A stretch of DNA of 19,522 nucleotides from NCBI GenBank assembly GCA_018260755.1, contig JAGTWP010000023.1, positions 1-19,522 on the forward strand. The letters are read 5' to 3'. The DNA is from Candidatus Altarchaeum sp. Lineage in GTDB: Archaea > Altiarchaeota > Altiarchaeia > Altiarchaeales > Altiarchaeaceae. This document shows positions 7,629-14,024 of the stretch, piece after piece (the first letter of the stretch is position 1; each line of letters opens with the position of its first letter). The translations under genes and the position numbers were made by a program. The notes under the pieces were generated by a model. The model was not told the origin of the DNA. It searched no databases and was given only the letters and a program-made list of their open reading frames with translations.

Positions 7629-8525
7629 CTAAAGACCAGAATAATCTATCAAGTTTACCTCTCCGACTTTTAAGTTTTCAGAGTATGTTTCTGCCTTTAC
7701 TAAAACCCTTTTTTTAATATCAACCCATATATTTTCTCGTAGAAGAACATGCTTGTTTTCATCTAATGCTCTCAGCTCAACTTTAAAACAATCTCTGTTA
7801 TTTATCTTTTCTTTTCCAATCACCTTAAGCACACTTACAAAAGTGGTTTTTATGCCTTGACCATTTTCATTGATTTGCATTTCAAAATTATCATCTAATG
7901 CCAACATCCAGGGATAGTAAATAATGTTGCCATAAATTTCAGATGTTTCATTAGGCGTCATTGCTTCTGAAGAAGGCGTTTCTATTACTTTTCCATTCTG
8001 CTGAATCATGCTCTTTCGCGCGCTCATTTTTATAATTTTTCCCGTATCTTTGTCTACCCAATCCTTTGTTTCTGAAATGGTTGCTTTAAGCGGAGAATTA
8101 TCTGGTAGGGATTTTTGTATTGTTGAAACAAGCACATAGCAATCCGTTCCATTAATCCTTTCCAATTTTTCAACCATGCATTCCAAAATACCATTTATGT
8201 TTCCAGAATTATCCTTCGGATTAAGCGAAGAACCATATGTTGTATATTTAAATTTATCTCCAACCTTAAACTGTGGTTTTATGTTGTGCTCGGGTGCTGT
8301 AAATTTTATTTCTTTTGCGCGTTTTTTTACATTTTCTGTGAAATCCACATATTTTTCAACAGAGCTGTTGACTGTGTTTGAGCTGTTTGTTGTATTTGAA
8401 TGCTCTATTTCAGAGTTATTGCTCAATATTAGATATGTTGAAATTAACCCAACAATTACAATAAAACCAATAACAAAAATAAAATTATTTACTTTCTTTT
8501 TTTCCATTTTTAAAATAGATGTCAA
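7629..8525 (-). CDS. Membrane-anchored paralogue family protein
   Basis: A 298-residue family member with the membrane segment at about residues 13-34, then an Asn/Ser-rich linker and 'KPQFKVGDKFKYTTYGSS' (83-100), 'DCYVLVST', 'YYPWMLALDDNFEMQ' (near 195), 'RDCFKVELRALDENKH' (near 243) and 'WVDIKKRVLVKAETYSENLK'. The true start may be the second Met (codon 7, position 8507), because MEKKK directly precedes the membrane segment. The stop lies close to the decayed editing-domain gene downstream. It follows secreted Cys-rich protein 2 (8609-8872), repeating the secreted-product then membrane-partner order. The cysteine pair (DCYV, DCFK) matches the paralogue at 5592. Confidence 0.85.
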   Translation of the reverse strand: MTSILKMEKKKVNNFIFVIGFIVIVGLISTYLILSNNSEIEHSNTTNSSNTVNSSVEKYVDFTENVKKRAKEIKFTAPEHNIKPQFKVGDKFKYTTYGSSLNPKDNSGNINGILECMVEKLERINGTDCYVLVSTIQKSLPDNSPLKATISETKDWVDKDTGKIIKMSARKSMIQQNGKVIETPSSEAMTPNETSEIYGNIIYYPWMLALDDNFEMQINENGQGIKTTFVSVLKVIGKEKINNRDCFKVELRALDENKHVLLRENIWVDIKKRVLVKAETYSENLKVGEVNLIDYSGL

Positions 8526-8608
8526 AAATTAGAAGTCAAATAAAAAATAAAATAAAAAAAATATTGAATTTTTCTCTAGTTTTTACAAATATCTCTTTTT
8601 TATTACTA

Positions 8609-8872
8609 TTAACAGTTGAACCCGAAGTAGTAAAAAGTTTCCCTATATATACAAAAAGTTATGTATTGGTTATACATCCAATCATCACACGCGATGTTAT
8701 TTATACAATAACCGTCTCCACAATCTGTATACGCATCACAATAGGATCCTATACTACTCCCTCCATTGTGATACTTACAAAATGCAGAATCTGCACCTAC
8801 ATAGGTTGCTATTGCTCCTATCACAATCATTCCAACCAACACTACTAAAAACCCGGTTTTTAATTTATCCAT
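8609..8872 (-). CDS. Small secreted Cys-rich protein 2
   Basis: 87 residues. Its first 14 residues, MDKLKTGFLVVLVG, are identical to those of the protein at 6614. The signal peptide probably ends around 'YVGADSA'. Seven cysteines (32, 45, 51, 56, 62, 74, 87); Cys32 in 'FCKY' and Cys45 align with protein 1, and the last residue is Cys, as in protein 3. The mature part is otherwise unrelated in sequence, aromatic and Asp-rich ('DCGDGYCINNIACDDW'). The 57-bp identity around the start codon with the 6614 gene implies a recent duplication or gene conversion of the leader. The membrane-anchored paralogue at 7629-8525 follows after 83 bp of T-rich spacer. Function unknown; a secreted effector or small surface protein. 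Confidence 0.75.
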   Translation of the reverse strand: MDKLKTGFLVVLVGMIVIGAIATYVGADSAFCKYHNGGSSIGSYCDAYTDCGDGYCINNIACDDWMYNQYITFCIYRETFYYFGFNC

Positions 8873-8898
8873 CTTCTTACTTTTTGTTTTTTAATCGT

Positions 8899-8908
8899 AT
8901 TATAAAGT
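8899..8908 (-). promoter_or_regulatory. Candidate TATA box for secreted Cys-rich protein 2
   Basis: On the minus strand CTTTATAAT lies about 27-36 nt upstream of the ATG at 8872, consistent with a short-leader archaeal transcript. Confidence 0.45.
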
Positions 8909-9048
8909 ATGAGATTTGCTTGTCGGGAAAGTATAACAAAAAACCAACCATTTTAACAATTAATAATAATCAATATATTTTAAATAATTGATTTGCCCGA
9001 AGGGCTTTCTTGCAAATTTTACAATACTGATTGTTGTTATAGGAAAAG

Positions 9049-9282
9049 GTGGTGTCAAACGCATTGGGGGATAAAAGCAAAAAGAAGTGTCAGAGATATA
9101 AGAGAAGACATGCGAAAAATGTATTTGTTTATCTGCTTAAAAAATTAAGTGTGAAAAAATCACCGCGCTGTTGCTCGGAGATTTTCAAAACTCTGGGTTT
9201 TGAAAATAATTACAAAATCAAATATGGCGAGGCAAAAATCCAGTTAGCTAAACAAATACAAATAATTCATTGCCATCAATAA
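9049..9282 (+). CDS. Doubtful small Lys/Arg-rich ORF
   Basis: A 77-codon plus-strand ORF with a GTG start, very basic and with cysteines at several positions ('KKKCQRYKRRHAKN', 'KSPRCCSEIF', 'IIHCHQ'). The surrounding ~370 bp between minus-strand genes has no other candidate, and another plus-strand frame just upstream reads 'IVVIGKGGVKRIGG', so this may be debris of a transferred gene. It contains a perfect 11-bp inverted repeat (9181-9191 and 9197-9207, 5-nt loop). Its end overlaps the convergent gene at 9248 by 35 bp. I do not recognise it. Confidence 0.25.
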   Translation: MVSNALGDKSKKKCQRYKRRHAKNVFVYLLKKLSVKKSPRCCSEIFKTLGFENNYKIKYGEAKIQLAKQIQIIHCHQ

Positions 9283-10048
9283 ATTTGAAGGTATTTATGC
9301 TGTGATTAAACTCATTAATGCTTAAATTGAAATATTCGGATAATGAAGTATATGAGAGAGAATAAAAGTAATCCCCTTTTTTGGTGATTATATTTATTTT
9401 TTTTAACTCACCATCCCCATACGGATGCACAGAGATTATTTTTTCAGCACCCAAATACCCAAGTGTTGCATTTTCAAAATATATCTCTTTTGTTTCCCGC
9501 CTATTTGTTATTTCAAACCCCACATCATGAAGGGTCTGTTCATTGTAGGTGGAAGGAAATACATTAATGCTGATAACATTAAACCAAGCATTTGTATTCT
9601 CGTTACCTTTAAATAGTATTCCATTTTCGTGTTTTGAAATTACCCACTCGTTTGGAATTTCTACCGAAAAGTTTAGTTTGTTATCCAGATAAAATGAATG
9701 ATTTTGAGAATAATTAAAAATAACACAAAGACCATAATTACAACTGAAATTTTCTTTACACCCACAGTCCTCACAACACGTTTTCTCATTTTCATTATTA
9801 TCGCGATTGCAAACACTATCACCACAATATCCCTCTTCTATAATTTTTTGATATCTGGAAATATCTTGTTTGCTCTTGGATAAATTTAACGAACCATTTG
9901 TGTGCTCTTTTAACATTTCGTTATTCGCTATATCACCACCGAACTCATTATCTAAGCTGTTCATATTTAAAAATGCGATGGATGCTCCCATGATAAGTAT
10001 GAATACAAAAAATACCAAAATTTTTAAACTTGATTTATGCACTTTCAT
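9248..10048 (-). CDS. Membrane-anchored Cys-rich plus PsbP-like protein
   Basis: 266 residues. Membrane segment at about 9-28, linker to residue 70, Cys-rich motif at 74-108 (CGDSVC, then CCEDCGC, then C and C), and a PsbP/Mog1-like domain at about 118-262 ('LNFSVEIPNEWVISKHENG' at its start, 'DYFYSLSYTSLSEYFNLS' near its end). It is a stand-alone equivalent of residues 353-543 of the protein at 2582-4213, so that protein looks like a fusion of this kind with the paralogue family. Its start overlaps the end of the upstream paralogue (10035) by 14 bp, implying one transcript. Probably extracytoplasmic; no activity can be assigned. Confidence 0.8.
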   Translation of the reverse strand: MKVHKSSLKILVFFVFILIMGASIAFLNMNSLDNEFGGDIANNEMLKEHTNGSLNLSKSKQDISRYQKIIEEGYCGDSVCNRDNNENEKTCCEDCGCKENFSCNYGLCVIFNYSQNHSFYLDNKLNFSVEIPNEWVISKHENGILFKGNENTNAWFNVISINVFPSTYNEQTLHDVGFEITNRRETKEIYFENATLGYLGAEKIISVHPYGDGELKKINIITKKGDYFYSLSYTSLSEYFNLSINEFNHSINTFKFIDGNELFVFV

Positions 10049-10952
10049 AGTTTTTCAATTCAATTGTCTCGGTTAAAATATTATCCTCTTTTCTCTCCAT
10101 TTTTACAAGTATCCGCTTCTCAGTATCTATCCAATAAGTAATGACCTCTCCTGAAATCCTTTTCCCACCACCACCTACAATTTCTGTCTTAGACATAACT
10201 AATACTTTAAAACACTCTCTTCCATCTATTTTTTCTATATTTACTACTGTCCACTCTTTCTCGAACATAATCTGCCTTCCACCGGGGTTTGACACCTTTT
10301 GTTCTTCAACCCATCGCACTCCTTTATCCAGATACAACATCCATTTCGCGTACATCCCATACAAAACAGGGCAATTGGAATATATATCAATTATATGCAC
10401 CTCGCCACTCTCTTCATTTATACCTAATGTGCCCCCCTCATATACTGTGCCTCCCGATCTTATTGATGATGATCTTTCTTTAGAGGTACCATTTTCGTCT
10501 ATCTTTGATACTATAGTACCACCTCCCGTCATTACTTTTTTTTCCCATAAACCATCTTCATTCTTCTTTAGAATTTGTTTGTAAACAGAAACATTCTTTG
10601 ATTGCATTACATAATAATTGGTTTTATTTATTCTATCTATTTTTTTCACCTCAATCACTGTATCATACTCTTCAGGCATGAAAATAACATTTTCCCTGTC
10701 AGATAGCTTTCTCAATCTACGGTAATAATATTTTACCCCTACATCAAATTTTGGATTCGCGGTTCGTTTGAGTTCTCCAAAAGTAGAAGTATAGGTTTCT
10801 ACAGAAGTTACACTTTCTTCAATAATTGCACCATTTCTACCACTTTCTTTTTGTTCATTATTATTAAGATTCAAAATAATAAACCCTCCAATAATTATTA
10901 ACACTATTGCCCCTACAATTGCTGTAGGTATCATAATATTCTTATATGCCAT
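10035..10952 (-). CDS. Membrane-anchored paralogue family protein
   Basis: A 305-residue family member: membrane segment at residues 8-28, 'NPKFDVGVKYYYRRLRKL' (near 66), 'YAKWMLYLDKGVRWVEEQ', 'GRECFKVLVMSKTEI', 'YWIDTEKRILVKMERKEDN'. It is more divergent than the 5592 and 7629 copies: the first family cysteine is replaced ('TNYYVMQS') and Gly-rich insertions occur ('VGGGGKRISGE'). It follows secreted Cys-rich protein 3 (11085), with a hairpin and T-tract between them that ends 40 nt before this start, the same geometry as at 6506. It overlaps the downstream Cys-rich/PsbP-like gene by 14 bp. Confidence 0.82.
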   Translation of the reverse strand: MAYKNIMIPTAIVGAIVLIIIGGFIILNLNNNEQKESGRNGAIIEESVTSVETYTSTFGELKRTANPKFDVGVKYYYRRLRKLSDRENVIFMPEEYDTVIEVKKIDRINKTNYYVMQSKNVSVYKQILKKNEDGLWEKKVMTGGGTIVSKIDENGTSKERSSSIRSGGTVYEGGTLGINEESGEVHIIDIYSNCPVLYGMYAKWMLYLDKGVRWVEEQKVSNPGGRQIMFEKEWTVVNIEKIDGRECFKVLVMSKTEIVGGGGKRISGEVITYWIDTEKRILVKMERKEDNILTETIELKNYESA

Positions 10953-10981
10953 TTTTTATACTTATTTATTTACTCTTTTTA

Positions 10982-11033
10982 AAAAATAAAAGGGGACTGT
11001 TGAAAAACCATTTAAAGATAATTCAACAATCCC
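10982..11033 (-). terminator. Hairpin plus T-tract after secreted-peptide gene 3
   Basis: On the minus strand GGGATTGTTGAA pairs with TTCAACAGTCCC (one mismatch, 17-nt loop), followed by CTTTTATTTTTT. It lies between the peptide gene (stop at 11085) and the membrane-anchored gene (start 10952). It could terminate or attenuate transcription between them. Confidence 0.6.
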
Positions 11034-11084
11034 ATAATCAATGTTGTCTATGTTGGTGTGGCATAAAACCACTCTTATGTATAA

Positions 11085-11468
11085 CTAACAGCCATAGTCC
11101 ACTACAGCGTAGTTATAGTAAGATGTCGCATCCAGCCACATCCAATCTCCAGTACAACTAACATGTGCCCAATAAGATGAGGTCGGTCCTGGCCAAAGTG
11201 TCCCATCGTCCATTTTTCCCTTTGCATAACCATCATACTGCCCACATACTGTTGCAAGACAACAAGATGCTGTAGAACCCACACCAGATGCGGAATCGGC
11301 GTCAGTGTTACTTCCGTCTGTTACTATGCAATTCGCATATGCCCCAGCACTCACGGAACTTGCAGTCATCACCACCATCACTATTCCAATTGCCATTACC
11401 AAAATTCCTGTTTTAAAGTCCATAATACAACTTTTACCTATATTTTTATTTAATTTATCCATTTTCAT
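11085..11468 (-). CDS. Small secreted Cys-rich protein 3
   Basis: 127 codons from the first ATG, but the protein that aligns with its relatives starts at MDFKTG (position 11423, 112 residues), which gives a standard signal peptide ending 'MTASSVSA|G'. The longer form begins MKMDKLNK, as if the MDKL start of the other peptides were kept with an inserted stretch, so the start is uncertain. Using the 112-residue numbering, cysteines lie at 32, 54, 55, 60, 90 and 112; Cys32 is at the same place as in proteins 1 and 2, and Cys is the last residue, as in protein 2. The mature part is Gly/Asp/Tyr/Trp-rich. A hairpin terminator and then a membrane-anchored paralogue follow. Confidence 0.72.
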   Translation of the reverse strand: MKMDKLNKNIGKSCIMDFKTGILVMAIGIVMVVMTASSVSAGAYANCIVTDGSNTDADSASGVGSTASCCLATVCGQYDGYAKGKMDDGTLWPGPTSSYWAHVSCTGDWMWLDATSYYNYAVVDYGC

Positions 11469-11549
11469 ATTTTAAATTTTATATATTTATTTATATTTTA
11501 TATATATTTTATATTTATTTGTTTTTTGAGACATCTATTTTAAAATACC

Positions 11550-11602
11550 CTCATAGAAGCCATATCTCATTACCTCTATGAGCCCACCCATATCTCTATG
11601 AG
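11550..11602. promoter_or_regulatory. Repeated TCTATGAG / CTCATAGA boxes
   Basis: CTCATAGA (11550-11557) is the inverse of TCTATGAG at 11575-11582 and 11595-11602; the two direct copies are exactly 20 bp apart, two helical turns. CATATCTC also occurs twice (11561, 11589). The cluster is 82-134 bp upstream of secreted protein 3. Such phased boxes suggest a transcription-factor site, though the factor is unknown. Confidence 0.35.
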
Positions 11603-11643
11603 CTCAGTCATATATGGTGCAAAAATTTTACTGTCTTTATTTT

Positions 11644-11652
11644 ATCACCTCC
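11644..11652 (-). other. Strong Shine-Dalgarno without a clear gene
   Basis: GGAGGTGAT on the minus strand is a perfect anti-16S match, rare in this window, but no ATG/GTG/TTG at normal spacing opens a frame of useful length. The nearest ATG, 30-odd nt on, gives an 11-codon ORF (MTELIEIWVGS). It may be the relic of a lost gene or a leader peptide. Confidence 0.3.
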
Positions 11653-11757
11653 TTAAATCTTTATTTTATTTAATTTTCCCATTCCAGGGCGATTTTCATT
11701 CAGGGATACATTGCTGTGTATCTCTGTCCATCTAATCATTCGATTTCAAAAATTTAT

Positions 11758-11991
11758 TTATTGATTGGTGTTATTTTTGATTGGTGTTATCTTAAGGAGA
11801 TTTTTCTCACCCTCTTTCTTTTTATCAGTAAATTTTATTTCTCCCGGTTTAAAACCCTTTTCTATAAATTCGTGACCAATTCTGAATGTTTTTAGGTTGT
11901 AATTAAATCCTAAACTTTCAAGATTTAAAATTATAACGCTCTTATGTTGATTTTCACTGATAGAGATAAACACATTGTTGAAGTTTTGCAA
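11758..11991 (-). pseudogene. Unrecognised 77-codon ORF, probably a gene remnant
   Basis: The first ~18 codons (MQNFNNVFISISENQHKS) come from the dispersed repeat and its 22-bp companion, not from the gene itself. The rest, 'LESLGFNYNLKTFRIGHEF' and 'FKPGEIKFTDKKKEGEK', looks like genuine coding sequence but matches nothing I recognise. The 3' end carries a 16-bp near-perfect tandem duplication (11761-11776, 11777-11792) that may have shifted the original ending. The gene seems truncated at both ends. A promoter copied from the peptide locus (12114) points toward it through the repeat. Confidence 0.4.
11938..11962 (+). repeat. 22-bp satellite motif, copy 1
   Basis: TCTTATGTTGATTTTCACTGAT, about 20 bp ahead of an AAGTTTTGC that begins the ~110-bp dispersed repeat. 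Other copies are at 12906 and 18084, each also followed after ~20 bp by AAGTTTTGC. Confidence 0.8.
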
Positions 11992-12087
11992 ATTTTAAAA
12001 TTCAAGCACAAACACAAATATAAATTCAAGTTTAAATACACTAAAAATGCAAAACACAAAAGTTCAATGATGATAAGTATATGAGCG
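11980..12087 (+). repeat. Dispersed ~110-bp repeat, copy 2
   Basis: Same sequence as 5288-5395 and 18125-18233 with scattered substitutions. It is preceded by the 22-bp motif at 11938 and abuts, within 8 bp, the 277-bp duplicated block (12095-12371), so it marks a rearrangement junction. Confidence 0.85.
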
Positions 12088-12113
12088 TTATTTTTTAATT
12101 TTTTTTATTAATT

Positions 12114-12123
12114 GATATATAAA
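12114..12123 (-). promoter_or_regulatory. Duplicated TATA box now pointing at repeat DNA
   Basis: Same TTTATATATC (minus strand) as at 6906-6915. At 6906 it serves secreted protein 1; here the next 120 bp downstream is the dispersed repeat. The flanking inverted repeat CAATAAAT/ATTTATTG is also present (12134-12174). Confidence 0.45.
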
Positions 12124-12191
12124 TTGTACTGAACAATAAATAAAATGTGATATGAACTTTTGTTCCATTTATTGGTTTTGATTTTCATGAT

Positions 12192-12890
12192 TCATAATGA
12201 TTTAAACCATTCTGTTAGTTTTATTGTGTGGGCCCTAAACATTCTGTCTATTTCAACAACTTTGTTTTCTTCCAATTTCCTTAATGCATTTGATAAACTT
12301 GATCTTGAAATTCCTGTCTCTCTTGCAACTTCATTTCTTCTTAGAACACATCCGCGAAATAATAATGTTCTAACTATCACCGCTTCATTATAAGACAATA
12401 CTTTCATTACATTTTCCATTCCTTGAGTTATCTTAATTTCTGCGTTTTCTTTTTCAACTTTAATCTTGCATGATTCACATAATTTACTAAGCGGATGCAA
12501 TGCCTCATCATCCTTACATTTTATCTCAAATCCATTGAAATATCCGAATGGTGCTTTAATTACCTCTAAATTTTGCCCTTTTAAATTTTCATAAATTTCT
12601 TGTAGTATTTCCCTTACAAATTTCGGACTTGACAGATTGCTTGAAAGATGTGTATAAGGATAAATAGCTATGCTTTTGGCATTAACCTTGCTGTAAACAT
12701 CTTTTATATTATCTATTGCTTTGTTTAAAATTTCGATTTTGTTTTTTTCATCATCCTTTTCAACTGCTGTAAATGCGACCAAACATTCCTCGCTTTCTAA
12801 ATTTTTCTCTTTTATTTCATCTGCATCGGCAATTGCTTTTCTCTTATCATTTATCTTTACGTAGTTCGCATGGATAAATAAAATTTTCAT
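12192..12890 (-). CDS. ThrRS editing-domain / winged-helix fusion protein
   Basis: 232 residues from the ATG at 12890 (the frame opens further up at 12998, but that part is repeat-derived). Residues 1-137 are the archaeal threonyl-tRNA synthetase N-terminal editing domain (a D-aminoacyl-tRNA deacylase-like fold): 'MKILFIHANYVKI', 'LVAFTAVEKDDEKN', 'YPYTHLSSNLSSP' (77-89), 'APFGYFNGFEIKCK' (113-126), 'HPLSKL' (132-137). Residues ~160-232 are a winged helix ('LRRNEVARETGISRSSLSNA', 'LRKLEENKVVEIDR'). No synthetase catalytic or anticodon domain follows. From memory, family members have WYK and HPLSEL at the active site; here they are YFN and HPLSKL, with a 4-residue insertion, so the proposed catalytic Lys and Glu are lost while the His of 'YxHLSS' is kept. 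I infer a regulator that uses the pocket to sense an aminoacyl ligand. C138xxC141 might bind metal. Confidence 0.85.
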   Translation of the reverse strand: MKILFIHANYVKINDKRKAIADADEIKEKNLESEECLVAFTAVEKDDEKNKIEILNKAIDNIKDVYSKVNAKSIAIYPYTHLSSNLSSPKFVREILQEIYENLKGQNLEVIKAPFGYFNGFEIKCKDDEALHPLSKLCESCKIKVEKENAEIKITQGMENVMKVLSYNEAVIVRTLLFRGCVLRRNEVARETGISRSSLSNALRKLEENKVVEIDRMFRAHTIKLTEWFKSL

Positions 12891-12905
12891 CTTAAAATGG
12901 TTTTT

Positions 12906-12930
12906 GCTCTTATGTTGATTTTCACTGATA
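12906..12930 (+). repeat. 22-bp satellite motif, copy 2 (without the long repeat)
   Basis: GCTCTTATGTTGATTTTCACTGATA followed by ~20 bp and AAGTTTTGC, where the similarity to the ~110-bp repeat stops (the next bases are CTGACAGG). It lies directly upstream of the editing-domain gene start, so this may be a truncated repeat or the original junction. Confidence 0.75.
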
Positions 12931-12966
12931 AGGATAAATGTGTTTAAAGTTTTGCCTGACAGGTGT

Positions 12967-13845
12967 TTATTTTTCATCAACCAACTCAATACTACCAATT
13001 TTCAAATTTTCTATCCAGCTTTCTGCTTTGACCAATATTCTTTTATTATAGTCAATCCATAAAGTCGCCCTTTCAGAAATTTTATTATTTGTAGCAACTT
13101 CGGTTCCTAACATATCTGCACGGGTTATACTTTCTTCTTCCACCTTATAACACTTTTTCTTCCCATCTTTAGTATCAATTTCTTCCACCCCAATAACCTT
13201 ATATCTTTCGCTGCTTGCAATTTTGCCTGCCATAGTCATGTTTTTATTCCATTCAAAATTTTCACTTAATGCGAGCATCCATGGTTGAACAATTATGTCT
13301 GGCTTAAAATCCATAGCAACAACATAAGATGAAAATGGCCCCCCTCCATCGTTTTCGTTGTCACCTAAACTTATTTCCTGTACATCAGAAGACCTACTTA
13401 TTGATGCTATTATTCTTCCATCTTTATCTATTGTCACCGCCCCACTCATGTTTATCTCTTCTTCTCCAAGATTTTCATATTTTACTTTTGAAACATATTT
13501 CAAAACAAAGACATCTTTTTTATTATATCTTTCTTTTCTATCTACAGTAATGTCTGTGCTTCCTGACATTTTCGTGTCACCTCCCGTCAAGTTCAAGGGA
13601 GATGCAAATTTATATTCATATTTATATTCATCACCAACCATCAATTGCAAATCAGTAGTTTTTTTAAGTTCTCCTGCATGAATTTTAATATCAGGAATAA
13701 AAACTGATGTTGGTTCAATGAAATTATCGCCGTTTGTATTACTTGGCGGACTTGGTTGGTATGGATTTAAAATTAAAAATCCTCCTCCAATTACCAAAAT
13801 AGCCACAATTAAAATTCCTATCGGAACAATATATTTATTTGACAT
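12967..13845 (-). CDS. Membrane-anchored paralogue family protein
   Basis: A 292-residue family member: membrane segment at residues 6-27, Pro/Ser/Asn linker, 'LQLMVGDEYKYEYKF', 'VQPWMLALSENFEWNKN', 'KKKCYKVEEESITRA', 'WIDYNKRILVKAESWIENLK'. It lacks the first family cysteine ('KDVFVLKY'). It follows the matrixin gene (14025-15155), the fourth case of a secreted-protein gene directly upstream of a family gene, and precedes the editing-domain/winged-helix gene. If the family acts as partner or inhibitor, its partner here would be the metalloprotease; that is inference from position only. Confidence 0.85.
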   Translation of the reverse strand: MSNKYIVPIGILIVAILVIGGGFLILNPYQPSPPSNTNGDNFIEPTSVFIPDIKIHAGELKKTTDLQLMVGDEYKYEYKFASPLNLTGGDTKMSGSTDITVDRKERYNKKDVFVLKYVSKVKYENLGEEEINMSGAVTIDKDGRIIASISRSSDVQEISLGDNENDGGGPFSSYVVAMDFKPDIIVQPWMLALSENFEWNKNMTMAGKIASSERYKVIGVEEIDTKDGKKKCYKVEEESITRADMLGTEVATNNKISERATLWIDYNKRILVKAESWIENLKIGSIELVDEK

Positions 13846-14024
13846 TTTAAATTTATTTAAAAATGTTTGAGTGAAACGAAATTATTTTTGCCTTTTAAAT
13901 TTTGCCTTTAAATTTTACACTTAATTTGTAAATTTTGTAGGTTATAACAGTTTTGTGCGAAAAATTGGTTTAAAAATAAAAAAAATAAAAAAGGGTTTGA
14001 ACAACAACTGCTAATTTATTTTAT
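13846..14024 (-). terminator. T-tract region after the matrixin gene
   Basis: About 35 nt past the matrixin stop the minus strand reads CCCTTTTTTATTTTTTTTAT (13973-13992), a terminator-like tract without a good hairpin. The rest of the 179-bp spacer is AT-rich and holds no gene. No clear TATA box for the gene at 13845 could be picked out. Confidence 0.4.

Noticed and set aside
8991-9017. GCCC-GAA-GGGC hairpin with outer ATTTGC/GCAAAT pairing
   Set aside because: Short stem, the two pairings share bases, and no gene end is nearby on a matching strand; no clear function.
9181-9207. Perfect 11-bp inverted repeat with 5-nt loop
   Set aside because: Lies inside a doubtful ORF, is AT-rich and is not followed by a T-tract; could be chance, kept only as a note in that ORF.
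12192-12890. Threonyl-tRNA synthetase gene
   Set aside because: Only the editing domain is present; none of the class II synthetase motifs or the anticodon-binding domain follow, and a winged helix takes their place.
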